Position numbers and translations under genes: made by a program | The notes under the pieces: generated by a model | Told to the model about the DNA's origin: nothing | The model's input: only the letters and a program-made list of their open reading frames with translations | The model's database searches: none | In this document: one piece after another, positions 16,491 through 26,417 of the stretch | How the letters are laid out: each line of letters begins with the position of its first letter | How positions within the stretch are numbered: the first letter of the stretch is position 1 | Source of the DNA: CBDCYN01 sp965224205 | GTDB lineage: Bacteria; Planctomycetota; Phycisphaerae; Phycisphaerales; Phycisphaeraceae | NCBI GenBank assembly: GCA_965224205.1 | Contig: CBDCYN010000017.1 | Span: forward strand, 1 to 29,697 | Length of the DNA stretch: 29,697 bases | Reading direction: 5' to 3'

Positions 16491-16789
16491 AGCGAGTTTC
16501 TTCCAATTAATTGAAGGTAGAGAAATAGCCTTAACCCGTTCGAATAGTTCATCGACCGGGGCACGCTTCGCCTAGCTCCCCCAGGGTTTCCGCGCTGTCG
16601 CGTCTGAAACGATTCGCAGAAATGGGGCGGAGCCTGCGCGTATCTCGAAAAAAAAGAAAAAACGGTGCTCGTTTGGCACGTTACGGCGGGGTTTCTCGAT
16701 TTGCCCTGTCTTTCGCGACCGTCTGTATCTCATTACAGTACGCACCGACCGGCCGTGGATTGAACCTGATTGTTAGAACTCTCTAGACA

Positions 16790-18667
<1,878 letters not shown>

Positions 18668-18740
18668 GTGAAAATAGATCGACTAACCCCCCACGCATGA
18701 AGGTACCAATGACGCTCTGTCGAGGGGGCCACAAAAAGGG

Positions 18741-18768
18741 TTGAAGTCGGCAGATTTTTTATTATTAT
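18741..18768 (+). promoter_or_regulatory. candidate promoter for the PEP-CTERM gene
   Basis: TTGAAG at 18741-18746 and TATTAT at 18763-18768 are 16 bases apart, in an AT-rich patch within the 369-bp gap 18668-19036. The implied leader of about 260 bases is long. I see no gene in this gap. Confidence 0.3.
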
Positions 18769-19036
18769 ATGATCTGGCCCCGTCGGGCTGGCACGAGGAT
18801 CCCGTGAGCATGCAGCGCTCTGTACCGGATGGAAGGCATGGATCCGGTCGGTGAGGCCTTCAGTGTTTCAAGACACCGCGGCGGGGAGGTTAACCTTGTT
18901 GGTGTTCTGCTGCGCCTATGCGCTAACAAGCCGTGGGACGAGTTGAGCCGGGATCGGGCTGCCGAAATCCCCGCCAGCCGCCCCCGGCAGCCGGGACGTT
19001 TGGTTCGTTTTTTTTACCTAATCGAAGGAGAGTTTC

Positions 19037-19898
19037 ATGAAAAACGATGACAAAATGACGAAAACTGGGTGTGCTCGATGGATCACCACCGCGGCGGTAG
19101 CATCGGTCGTGGGTTTGTTTTCGGTTCAGTCGGTCGATGGGCAGACGGTGGATCCGATCCACGACCCGCCACCGGCCAGTGACGATGTCGATCTCGAGGA
19201 TACCCACGGGACGCTAGTGGATACGACGATCATCTTCGAGCAGGTGGTCAAGGGCAACCGCAGACGGGACGGAGTTGACCTCGTTTGGCACGATGGACGG
19301 CCTCGCGGTGTTGGGGCACGTGTTCCCCACGACCCTGAATTCATCCGATATCGGGTTCGGGGCTGATGAGGGGACGGTCGCGTTGGCGATCACCGCCCAC
19401 CCGGAATTCGATGACACCCCCCTCGCGGACGAAAACAGAGACGGGGATTTCGACAACGACGGCGGGGTGATCCACTCGCACTGGGTGGTGCTGGTCCCTG
19501 ACGCACGGGTGGCGGGCGGTTTCGCGGTCAAAGAACTGGACCTGGCCGACACGAGCATCATCAAACCCGCGACCCACCCTGGTCTGCCGCTGTTTATCGA
19601 CTCGCCGAACTTCTTCGTCGACGCTGAGGACGATACGATCTCGGTGCACGTCCCGGTCGAGGCGGTCAACGACCGATCCGATTTCAAGTTCGGGGCGCTG
19701 ACGGCCTTTTTAGAGGTCCACGGGGACGCGGACCCGCTGCTGGGGGTGTACGTGATTTACGACATCCTGCTGGACGACAGCGACCCCGGCAACCTGGCGC
19801 CGTTCGGTATCGTGCCCGAGCCCAGCGCCGCAGCGATTTTCGGGCTGGGTCTGGCTGGGGTCGGGCTGAGGACGCGTCGCCGCGTCGTGGGGGCCTAG
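19037..19898 (+). CDS. PEP-CTERM secreted protein, interrupted by a one-base frameshift
   Basis: ATG 19037 has AAGGAG (19025-19030) in front. The first frame encodes a signal peptide (WITTAAVASVVGLFSVQSV) and about 75 residues up to IIFEQVVKG. The second frame, open to 19898, continues with GTELTSFGTMDGLAVLGHVF and ends PEPSAAAIFGLGLAGVGLRT plus arginines, a complete PEP-CTERM signal. Removing one G from the GGG at 19252-19254 joins them as VVKATADGTELTSFG, giving about 287 residues, so the gene is one unit with a +1 insertion, real or a sequencing error. The middle holds an acidic ADENRDGDFDNDGG stretch that may bind calcium. The protein would be exported and sorted by exosortase; its role is unknown. 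Its stop codon is the IS630 insertion point. Confidence 0.78.
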
Positions 19899-19921
19899 AG
19901 CGCTTGGCGTAATTAATCGCC
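19898..19921 (+). repeat. IS630 left terminal inverted repeat
   Basis: 24 bases starting GAGCGCTTGGCGT, mirrored at the right end with four mismatches. Confidence 0.8.
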
Positions 19922-19962
19922 GCTGGCCGATAAGAGAGATTTCTGGCAAGGAGGCCAAGGTC

Positions 19963-20298
19963 ATGGCGTATTCGATGGATCTACGTAAGCGGGTGGTATG
20001 GGCCGCCGAGTCGGGTCAGACGATCACGGGGGTATCACGACAGTTTCGGGTGGCGAGGTCGACGGTTCGCGACTGGTGTGATCGGCACCGCCGGGGCGTG
20101 TTGACGCCGGGGGTGCCGGGGCCCAAGGGGTCGGTCAAGCTTACGGCGGCCGATGAGCAACGGATGCGTGAGGCGGTGGCGGCCAAGCCGGGGATCACGG
20201 CCAAGCAGTTGAGGGCGATGCTGAACCTGGGCGTCGTGGAATCGACGGTGTGCCGGGCGTTGAAGCGGCTGGGGCTGTCGCTCAAAAGAAGTCGCTGA
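19963..20298 (+). CDS. IS630 transposase, N-terminal part (helix-turn-helix, OrfA)
   Basis: 111 residues. AYSMDLRKRVVWAAESGQTI and VSRQFRVARSTVRDWCDRHR form a first helix-turn-helix. GITAKQLRAMLNLGVVESTV begins a second, giving the paired domain that binds the terminal repeats. It ends at TGA 20296-20298 after LSLKRSR. The frame continues in OrfB after a -1 slip at CTCAAAAG (20281-20288), where ribosomes reading AAA can re-pair one base back. The fused protein would read LGLSLKKKSLIAAEQD, a sequence usual in this family. Alone, OrfA could bind the ends and act as a regulator. Confidence 0.9.
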   Translation: MAYSMDLRKRVVWAAESGQTITGVSRQFRVARSTVRDWCDRHRRGVLTPGVPGPKGSVKLTAADEQRMREAVAAKPGITAKQLRAMLNLGVVESTVCRALKRLGLSLKRSR

Positions 20299-20897
20299 TC
20301 GCCGCCGAGCAAGATCGCCCCGACGTGGCCCAACGCCGCCATAACTTCACGATCGCCCGGCGGTTCGTGGACCCGGCCCATCTGGTTTTCCTCGACGAAT
20401 CTGGGGCCAAGACGGATATGACCCGGCTGTATGGCTGGTCGCCGATCGGGCAGCGTTGCGTGGACCGCACCCCGCACGGCCGCTGGAAGACGCTCACGAT
20501 GCTCAGCGCGATCCGGCTCGACGGGGTGATCCAAGGTGCGACGGTCGTGGTCGATGGCCCGATGAACTCGGCGACGTTCCTGGCCTACACCCAGCAGTTC
20601 TTGGCCCCGTCGTTGCGCCCGGGTGACGTGGTCGTGATGGACAATCTCTCGAGTCACCAAGCCGCCGCGGTGCGCGAAGCGATCGAGGCCGTCGACGCCG
20701 ACCTGGGGTACCTGCCCCCGTACAGCCCGGACCTGAACCCGATCGAGAAGCTGTGGAGCAAGGTCAAGGCGTGGCTACGCCGCGTCGCCGCCAAGACCTT
20801 CGGCACGCTCCAAGACGCCATCGCCGATGCCCTGACAGACGTCACGCCCACCGAGTGCCAAAACTACTTCACCTCTTGCGGATATGGCGATTATTGA
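20286..20897 (+). CDS. IS630 transposase, catalytic part (DDE domain, OrfB)
   Basis: About 203 residues in the -1 frame relative to OrfA; the frame is open from 20250, but family similarity begins at the slip site. The three catalytic acids are visible: Asp in HLVFLDESGAKTD, Asp in VVVMDNLSSHQ, and Glu in YSPDLNPIEKLWSKVK. The 'PPYSPDLNPIE' block is diagnostic for IS630/Tc1-mariner enzymes. With the frameshift the full transposase has about 311 residues. It cuts and joins the element at TA sites. The end (YFTSCGYGDY) lies against the right inverted repeat, as normal for this family. Confidence 0.92.
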   Translation, partial: KKSLIAAEQDRPDVAQRRHNFTIARRFVDPAHLVFLDESGAKTDMTRLYGWSPIGQRCVDRTPHGRWKTLTMLSAIRLDGVIQGATVVVDGPMNSATFLAYTQQFLAPSLRPGDVVVMDNLSSHQAAAVREAIEAVDADLGYLPPYSPDLNPIEKLWSKVKAWLRRVAAKTFGTLQDAIADALTDVTPTECQNYFTSCGYGDY

Positions 20898-20909
20898 CGC
20901 AAAACGCTC
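20886..20909 (-). repeat. IS630 right terminal inverted repeat
   Basis: Read on the minus strand it starts GAGCGTTTTGCGT. It overlaps the last codons of the transposase. Confidence 0.8.
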
Positions 20910-20980
20910 TAAAACTAGATTAAAGCTCACGGTGCGTGCCCCTGGCTGCCCGGTAGCTAGGGGGTAGAGGCTAAAAAACT

Positions 20981-21022
20981 CAAGGACCGCAGGCGGATCA
21001 ACCCAACCGCCTGCGGTCCTTG
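20981..21022. terminator. perfect 16-bp hairpin, probable bidirectional terminator
   Basis: CAAGGACCGCAGGCGG (20981-20996) pairs without mismatch with 21007-21022 around a 10-base loop. Plus-strand sequence after it (GTCATTGG) has no T run, but the minus strand reads AGTTTTTTAG after the stem. It lies 70 bases after the IS, so it was probably the terminator of the PEP-CTERM gene before the IS arrived. Confidence 0.65.
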
Positions 21023-21122
21023 GTCATTGGTTGGGGTATCGACCGGCTTGCTTTTTGTTTCGGGGATACGTCTCTAGCTGTTGGAGGTCCGTGCGGCCGT
21101 CCAGAACGGCCCGAGATAAGAT

Positions 21123-21151
21123 TTGACAAGGGTATGCCCCGTTAAGACAAT
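21123..21151 (+). promoter_or_regulatory. promoter of the small lipoprotein gene
   Basis: A perfect TTGACA (21123-21128), a 17-base spacer and GACAAT (21146-21151, four of six matches to TATAAT). Transcription would start near 21158, giving a leader of about 24 bases that contains the AAGGAAG ribosome site. Confidence 0.5.
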
Positions 21152-21181
21152 GCGAATCCTTAATTAAGAAAGGCAAGGAAG

Positions 21182-21460
21182 ATGGCTCGATTTACCCCCA
21201 GCGTCGTGACCGGGGCGGCGGTTTTGGCCTTGTTTGGGATGGCGTGCATCGGCTGCGGTCGGTCAAGCAGCAAGGTCACGGCGATGTCTGTTCATGGGGA
21301 CATGAGCCCCGAACTGGAGTCGATCGCGTTGACCCCCGGCCAGCGTCGCAACCAGGTGCTCCGCTCCGCGGATACCGACCTGCGCCAGGTGGCCGATGAC
21401 ACGATGGGCATACTGCTCTTGGACCGCCCATCACGGATGAGCCCATACCCGGTGCCCTGA
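21182..21460 (+). CDS. small lipoprotein of unknown function
   Basis: 92 residues; ATG 21182 follows a strong AAGGAAG ribosome site. VVTGAAVLALFGMACIGCG is a type II signal peptide, with the lipobox ending at Cys in IGCGRSSS. The mature part contains MSPELESIALTPGQRRNQVL and ends LLLDRPSRMSPYPVP. This layout is, from memory, that of a family of short planctomycete lipoproteins ('...LLLDRPSRLSPYPIP'). No catalytic motif. It is probably anchored in a membrane by its acylated Cys. Confidence 0.75.
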   Translation: MARFTPSVVTGAAVLALFGMACIGCGRSSSKVTAMSVHGDMSPELESIALTPGQRRNQVLRSADTDLRQVADDTMGILLLDRPSRMSPYPVP

Positions 21461-21465
21461 GCCAG

Positions 21466-21630
21466 ATGAATCAGGCAACGCTTCAGGGCGAGGTGGTGGT
21501 GATCAACCAACGACCGCTCGCGTCACCGGCAAGTCCGGGTTACGATGTACGGATCGCGTACCCAAGGACCGCATCGAGGACAGGGTTGCCCGCGGCAGCG
21601 GTTGGGTCGTGTACCTGTATCACGCCGTGA
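21466..21630 (+). CDS. possible small ORF after the lipoprotein
   Basis: ATG 21466 starts a 54-residue frame, five bases after the lipoprotein stop. It opens NQATLQGEVVVINQRPLASP, which looks protein-like, but the end (PAAAVGSCTCITP) is less so and there is no clear ribosome site. It may be translated by coupling or be chance. The remaining 21631-21798 shows no gene. Confidence 0.25.
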   Translation: MNQATLQGEVVVINQRPLASPASPGYDVRIAYPRTASRTGLPAAAVGSCTCITP

Positions 21631-21798
21631 ATTCATCTAGGATGGGGCGTTTGAGCCGACGGTCGATTGGGTGTTCCCAACCGCGGCTAACGGGCCACCA
21701 CGGTTGAACCTCAATCGTTCATACGTGGTGCATCGAAGAAGATCGAACGACAAGAAAAACTGGCTATTCGACTTAAAACCGTACGGGGAGCTCTTTTT

Positions 21799-22539
21799 AT
21801 GATAGACCCTGGTCGGACGCATCCCAAACGACGAAACCCATGGTCCTCTTTGGCTTTTATTGCAGCCTCGCTGGCACTGGGTGCCGTCACGTGGGCAGAC
21901 AACGAAGACGAACAAGAGTACCTGCGTTCTAAAGGGTACGTCAGCTTATCCGCAGGTCTGACGATCCCCGATGAATCGGACGTGCTGGTCATTTTTGAAG
22001 ACCTCAGCGGCGACCCCCTGGACGCGCAGGTTTTCGATACGGACATCGAATATGACCCCGGGCTGGCGCTGATCGCCGCGATCGGTCATGAGGTCTTCTA
22101 CCCCCTGCGTGTTGAGCTGGAGTTTTCGTTCCGGTCCAACGACATTGATGGGGCCAACAGCACGCCCACCGCGGCGATGTCCGCCGACGGGGATGTCGAG
22201 TCGGTCTCGTTGATGGTCAACGTCCTGGCGGACATCCCGATCCATGACAATATCGGGCTCTATTTCGGCGGGGGCGTGGGCGGCTCGCGGGTCGACGTGG
22301 ACGTCCAGGCGGCGTTCGAGATTCCCACAGACCCCACCATCACCGGCGTGGGGCTCGACGGGGACGACATCATCTTCACCTACCAGTTGATGGGCGGCCT
22401 ATTCTTCAGGCTCAACGAATCCGTGATCCTCAACGTCGGTTACCGGGCGGTGGTCTATGACGACCTGGACGTCACCGGGAATTTCTATGAAATGCCCACG
22501 CTCCACGCCGCGGAATTTGGCATCCGGTTCGAGTTCTAG
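21799..22539 (+). CDS. outer-membrane beta-barrel protein (Opa/OmpA-like barrel)
   Basis: 246 residues from ATG 21799, with GGGGAG about ten bases upstream. The signal peptide is WSSLAFIAASLALGAVTWA. The mature part alternates polar and hydrophobic residues in strands such as GYVSLSAGLTIP, LRVELEFSFRSND, NIGLYFGGGVGGSRVDV, TYQLMGGLFFRLNESVILNV and GYRAVVYDD. It ends in HAAEFGIRFEF, with a terminal Phe as in barrels inserted by BamA. The length fits an eight-strand barrel. Long acidic loops (NEDEQEY and others) would face outward. Its role could be adhesion or structure. It stands alone. Confidence 0.75.
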   Translation: MIDPGRTHPKRRNPWSSLAFIAASLALGAVTWADNEDEQEYLRSKGYVSLSAGLTIPDESDVLVIFEDLSGDPLDAQVFDTDIEYDPGLALIAAIGHEVFYPLRVELEFSFRSNDIDGANSTPTAAMSADGDVESVSLMVNVLADIPIHDNIGLYFGGGVGGSRVDVDVQAAFEIPTDPTITGVGLDGDDIIFTYQLMGGLFFRLNESVILNVGYRAVVYDDLDVTGNFYEMPTLHAAEFGIRFEF

Positions 22540-22621
22540 GCGGCCCGTCGCAGGGTTGAGGGTGCCGATGGGTGCGGGTGCTTAGAAAGTGTGTGAGAAG
22601 CATATGACGACTGAAAATAGG

Positions 22622-22695
22622 GTGCCACTGGCTGCTTGTCAGCCAGTATCTCAACCTTTCGCTACTCGCACTGGCTGACAAGCAGCCAGTGACAC
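22622..22695. repeat. second REP-like inverted repeat pair, different sequence
   Basis: The left arm 22622-22647 (GTGCCACTGGCTGCTTGTCA...) and right arm 22670-22695 are reverse complements with one mismatch in 26. Each arm folds by itself (ACTGGCTG with CAGCCAGT), as in the element at 16041. It lies in the 435-bp gap 22540-22974, which has no convincing gene. Confidence 0.75.
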
Positions 22696-22974
22696 ACCCC
22701 TTTTTACACATGTTTTTAGGCGTGTCGCGTACTCAAGACCCCGCGTCGAGGGGGTATCGGACATCGAAAATCCCCGTCCCGCGTATACGGGCTGTGCCGT
22801 GGTTTCATCTGGGAGGGGTTGAACGCGTCTAAGGAGGGGGTATACGCCGTGGTCACGGGTGAGGCGCCGATCGTGCCGTATGTTTTTCATGATCACCGGG
22901 ATCTGCTAGTTTATTCCTTCGTTATTCATCCTAGGGATTCACACCCCATCGACGAATAGGACGATATCACCCTT

Positions 22975-23901
22975 ATGGCGATCCAACTCGCATTCAGCAC
23001 CGTGGCGGACCCCGGCTGGACGATCCAGCAGGTGGCCCAGCAAGCCGAGTCGATAGGTTACCACGGCGTGGAGCTACGCACCCTCGGCCCGGGCGGTAGC
23101 GCCCTGGCCAGCGACCCGGCCCTTAGCGACCCCGAGAAAGCAGCGCAGATCTTCAAAGCCCACGGCGTCGTGCCGGTGTGCCTGAGCACTTCGGTGTGCC
23201 TCCACCACCGCGACGAGTCGGCCGCGACCGCCGCCAGCTGGCAGATCACCAAGGACCTCGAAGCCGCGTCACGGATCGGCTGCCGGTTCGTGCGGGTGTT
23301 CGGGGCGAACGTCGAACCCGGGGAGAATCTCCAGAGCGTGATCCGCCGCATCGCCGACCGCGTCGCACCCCTGGCTGATAAAGCCGGATCGCTGGGGGTG
23401 GAGATCTTGTTCGAAAACGCGGGGACCCTCTCGACCGCCAAGCCGTGGTGGTGGCTGATGGACCTGGTCGACCACCCGATGATCGGCCTGGCCTGGAACG
23501 TCGCCAACGCCGCGGCCGCCGGGGAACCAGCCAGCGTCTCGGTGCCGATGCTCAACAGCCGCATCCGCCTCGCGAAAGTCAAAGACACCCGCGTGGGCGA
23601 GGGCAGCGGGTACCTGCCGCTGGGCGAGGGCACTGTGGGGATCGAACCGTTCGTCAAGCGGCTGCTGGGCGTGGGCTACGACGGGTTCATCAGCTTCGAG
23701 TGGGACCGCCTGTGGCTACCGACCCTCGCCCCGGCTCAAGAAGCTCTGCCCCAAGCCCATCAGACCCTCACCGCGTGGCTCGAGGCGATTCATGACTCGG
23801 TCGAAAAAGGCAAAGCTGCTGCCGAAAAGGCCGCAAAGAAAAATGCCCCCAAACCCCGACCCAAGCCCGAAGCCCAAACCGAGCCCCTCGCCGCCTCTTG
23901 A
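22975..23901 (+). CDS. sugar phosphate isomerase/epimerase-like TIM barrel protein
   Basis: 308 residues. The AP-endonuclease-2/xylose-isomerase-like fold is shown by IQLAFSTVADPGW (strand 1), YHGVELRT (Glu33), EILFENAG (Glu147), AKVKDTRV and GYDGFISFEWDR (Glu242). Such enzymes bind a divalent metal and isomerise or epimerise sugars and inositols. The place of the usual metal Asp reads GLAWNVANA, with Asn instead, so the metal site may be altered. A Lys/Ala/Pro-rich tail of about 40 residues (KGKAAAEKAAKKNAPKPRPK) follows the domain and is probably disordered. The gene is monocistronic, and 23902-24151 downstream has no clear gene. Confidence 0.82.
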   Translation: MAIQLAFSTVADPGWTIQQVAQQAESIGYHGVELRTLGPGGSALASDPALSDPEKAAQIFKAHGVVPVCLSTSVCLHHRDESAATAASWQITKDLEAASRIGCRFVRVFGANVEPGENLQSVIRRIADRVAPLADKAGSLGVEILFENAGTLSTAKPWWWLMDLVDHPMIGLAWNVANAAAAGEPASVSVPMLNSRIRLAKVKDTRVGEGSGYLPLGEGTVGIEPFVKRLLGVGYDGFISFEWDRLWLPTLAPAQEALPQAHQTLTAWLEAIHDSVEKGKAAAEKAAKKNAPKPRPKPEAQTEPLAAS

Positions 23902-24151
23902 GCGGGGTAGCGGAATCAACATGCGCTAGTCACGCCAGCAAGGTTAAGTCTTCAAGCCCCAACACGTCCCCCTCTTTAGTTTGCCCGCGCCCTTTGAACG
24001 CCCGGATATACCCATCGCGGATGAAATCGCGGCATGACTCGTGTAGGCGGCAGGGAAATTTTCGGTGTCCTGTGCGTGCCTGACGCGGTACTTGGATACG
24101 CGGTGCGTATATCTGTGATGTGTTGCCTTGCCGGCTAAGTTGGGTTGCTGA

Positions 24152-24754
24152 TCAGGGCGACCCTTGCCGCGACCACGAATCACGCCATATCTTCATCCGG
24201 GATCGGTATTTTCTCGGGCGTGGGGGCATGGGTTGGCCGGCCCGGGCGCCGCGGTATGAGCCCAGCAGCAGGTCCCAGGGGATCCCGGTCGCGAACGCGT
24301 AATTGCATCGGTGGTGTTCGTGGTGGAGGCGGTGGTAGCCCCACAGCCACCGGCTGACACTGGACCGAGGGGCGCGGCCGTGCTGAAGGTGGCGGTGCAC
24401 CGCGTCGTCGAAGCCCATGCTCCCCACGCACCCTACCAAGAAAGCCGCCCCACCCGCCGCCCACGCCAACCCTACACCCCACAGCGCGGCACTATAACCC
24501 AACGACGCCGCGACCGCCGCGGCCGCGGTCAATAACCGTGGGAAGCTGATGTACCGCTGGTGAGGATCACGCGACGGGTCGTGGGGGGCGTGGTCGTAGA
24601 TGTCATGGTGCATGAACTCGCCTTCGGTAAACAAGCTGGACTTTTCGTGCGGGTCGTACCCGGTGATGAGTTTGTGCCACCAACGGTGGACCCCATAGTG
24701 GCTCAGCGACCAGGCGGCCCAGCCCCCCACGAAGCTTGTGATCACTTCAAGCAA
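24152..24754 (-). CDS. fatty acid hydroxylase/desaturase-like membrane protein
   Basis: 200 residues. Histidine clusters typical of the di-iron fatty acid hydroxylase superfamily are present: HYGVHRWWH near 19-27, FMHHDIYDH near 48-56, and HRHLQH then YHRLHHEHHRCNYAF near 140-155. Hydrophobic helices around AAAAVAASLGYSAALWGVGL and AWAAGGAAFLVGCVGSMGF hold the site in the membrane. Relatives hydroxylate or desaturate lipids or carotenoids (sterol desaturase, beta-carotene hydroxylase). The substrate here is unknown. The gene is transcribed away from the secretion operon region. Confidence 0.8.
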   Translation of the reverse strand: MLEVITSFVGGWAAWSLSHYGVHRWWHKLITGYDPHEKSSLFTEGEFMHHDIYDHAPHDPSRDPHQRYISFPRLLTAAAAVAASLGYSAALWGVGLAWAAGGAAFLVGCVGSMGFDDAVHRHLQHGRAPRSSVSRWLWGYHRLHHEHHRCNYAFATGIPWDLLLGSYRGARAGQPMPPRPRKYRSRMKIWRDSWSRQGSP

Positions 24755-25209
24755 GGATCATCGCTGCCTAGACGACAGCCTCTTATGGCCGCACCTACAG
24801 ACACGACCTAGAACATACCGTAGAGGATGTACGGAGGATCAACCCCGACACCACGGGGCGCACCGTTAGCACGGAGCCATGATCGTGGTGTCGTACTCGG
24901 TTTCGGTAGACTCAGCTCAACCGCTGAGCATCTTCAAGCGGGATCAAACTTAGGTAGGTAGAATCCCAATCACTCTCAATCTTTGTCTAGTTTATCTACG
25001 CATGCCAAGATGTCAAGGATCAATCATCAGAACAAACAAAATGAGCAAATTTTTTGATCGTTCTTCAGCTTTCGACTAGAAAGGACAGACCGTTTACGAC
25101 GAGTCTCTAGCTGCACGCGGCCAGCCGCAGCAGAGGTTTTCGGGGGTCAGCCCCCGTTTCCTGGTGTTGAGCGGCTTGTCCGAAATTTCAAACGCGACCC
25201 AGCTTGCGT
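24755..25209. other. gene-free region with an inverted repeat
   Basis: No gene is seen in 455 bases. CGACACCACG (24846-24855) pairs perfectly with 24884-24893 across 28 bases and would lie in the 5' leader or promoter of the hydroxylase gene. 24950-25080 is markedly AT-rich compared with the window. Confidence 0.5.
25141..25156. terminator. short GC-rich hairpin after the secretion operon
   Basis: CGGGGGTCAGCCCCCG forms a six-base-pair stem with a four-base loop about 55 bases beyond the gspF stop. There is only TTT on the plus side and no T run on the minus strand, so its action as a terminator for the operon is uncertain. Confidence 0.35.
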
Positions 25210-26415
25210 TTAATGTCCGGCGATCTGGCTGGCCTGGAACAACGGCAGCATCAGCGCGGCGGCGATGAATCCCACCAGCGTGCCCAGGAACAGGATCATA
25301 CACGGCTCGATAAACTGGACCGACGTCTTGAGCGTTCGGTTGTATTCATCCTCTAGAAACTCCCCCAGGCGTGCGAACACCAACGCCAGCTGCCCCGATC
25401 GCTCCCCGGCGTCGATCATCAGCGCCACCGGCTCGGAGACAAACGGGCAATCCAGCAGCGGGGTCGACATTTTGTCGCCGCGGCGGATGTGTTCGTCCAC
25501 ACGTTTCCACAGGTCCTGGTAGAGCGAGTTCGACACCACCTCGCGAGCGATCGCCACGGTGTCCGGTAGGGGCACGTTGTACTCCAGGAGGATGGCGATG
25601 GTCTGGAACGTGCGGCTCTGGTACAGCGCGTTGAACAAGTTCGACACGACCGGCGTCGCCAGGGCGAGGTGGTCGAGGTGGCGCTTGCCCGCCGCGGTGC
25701 GCGTCCAAACGACCACCGCCGTCACCGCCGCGATGGTCCCGAGGACCCACCCCACCCAGTGGTTGACCAAGTTGTCACTGATCGCCATCAGCACGAGCGT
25801 CGGCCCGGGCAGGGCCGCGCCGCGCGTCTCGAACACCTCTACGAACTTTTGGAGGATTACCGTCAAGAGGAAGATCGTCACCCCGATGCACATCAGGAAC
25901 ATGAACAGGGGGTACATCATCGCCCCGCGGATCTGCTTGATCGCCCGCAGGTCGTTCATCAGGTAGTCGGTGCTGCGGCGCAGGACCTTGCTCAGCGAGC
26001 CGCTCATCTCGCTGGCCCGGATCAGCGCCCGCAGGGTCGGGGGGAACGACCGCGGGTGCAGGTCCATCGCTTGGGACAGTGACCGGCCTTCTTGGAGGCT
26101 CTTGGACACGTCTTGGAGTAGCCGACGCAGCTTCGGGTCGGACACCTGTCGGCTCAGGCACTGCAACGCTTCACTCAGAAGCATCCCCGTTTCCATCATG
26201 ACCGACAGCTGCGACATACACCACGCTACGTCGGCGCGCGAGGCCCTGCCGTGTTCTTTGACCCGCGGCGCGTTGGCCCGATCCGTGCCCATCCGCACCA
26301 CGAACAGGTTCCGGTCGCTAAGCAGGCGCCCGGCCAGCTCGACGCTCTCGGCCGAGACGAAGCCCGAGACCAGCTCGCCGCTTTCGTTGCGCGCTTCGTA
26401 GGCGAACTTGGGCAT
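25210..26415 (-). CDS. gspF: inner-membrane platform protein of type II secretion/type IV pilus (GspF/PilC)
   Basis: 401 residues beginning MPKFAYEARNESGELVSGFV, the usual opening of the family. Two T2SSF domains follow. The first has SQLSVMMETGMLLSEALQCL and FPPTLRALIRASEMSGSLSK; the second has YQSRTFQTIAILLEYNVPLP and PVALMIDAGERSGQLALVFA. Three hydrophobic helices are visible: YPLFMFLMCIGVTIFLLTVI, WVGWVLGTIAAVTAVVVW, and the C-terminal FIEPCMILFLGTLVGFIAAA. The protein couples the cytoplasmic ATPase to pseudopilin assembly. It starts two bases after the gspE stop, so the pair is translationally linked. It is the last gene of the operon in this window. Confidence 0.93.
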   Translation of the reverse strand: MPKFAYEARNESGELVSGFVSAESVELAGRLLSDRNLFVVRMGTDRANAPRVKEHGRASRADVAWCMSQLSVMMETGMLLSEALQCLSRQVSDPKLRRLLQDVSKSLQEGRSLSQAMDLHPRSFPPTLRALIRASEMSGSLSKVLRRSTDYLMNDLRAIKQIRGAMMYPLFMFLMCIGVTIFLLTVILQKFVEVFETRGAALPGPTLVLMAISDNLVNHWVGWVLGTIAAVTAVVVWTRTAAGKRHLDHLALATPVVSNLFNALYQSRTFQTIAILLEYNVPLPDTVAIAREVVSNSLYQDLWKRVDEHIRRGDKMSTPLLDCPFVSEPVALMIDAGERSGQLALVFARLGEFLEDEYNRTLKTSVQFIEPCMILFLGTLVGFIAAALMLPLFQASQIAGH

Positions 26416-26417
26416 CG

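Larger units (their letters stand above)
19896..20911 (+). mobile_element. IS630-family insertion sequence, apparently complete
   Basis: A 1012-bp element bounded by TA dinucleotides at 19896-19897 and 20910-20911, the target duplication expected for IS630/Tc1-like elements. The imperfect terminal inverted repeats match at 20 of 24 bases: left 19898-19921 (GAGCGCTTGGCG...) and right 20886-20909 read in reverse (GAGCGTTTTGCG...). Inside are a helix-turn-helix ORF and a DDE ORF in a -1 relation. All parts look intact, so it may still be mobile. The left TA is the start of the stop codon of the preceding gene. Confidence 0.9.

Noticed and set aside
18829..19050. 73-residue plus-strand frame before the PEP-CTERM gene
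   Set aside because: Overlaps the strong ribosome site and start of that gene and has no protein-like pattern.
22651..22896. 82-residue minus-strand frame
   Set aside because: Runs through the REP-like repeat; composition is not protein-like.
25094..25303. 69-residue minus-strand frame
   Set aside because: Overlaps the gspF end and lacks a plausible start.
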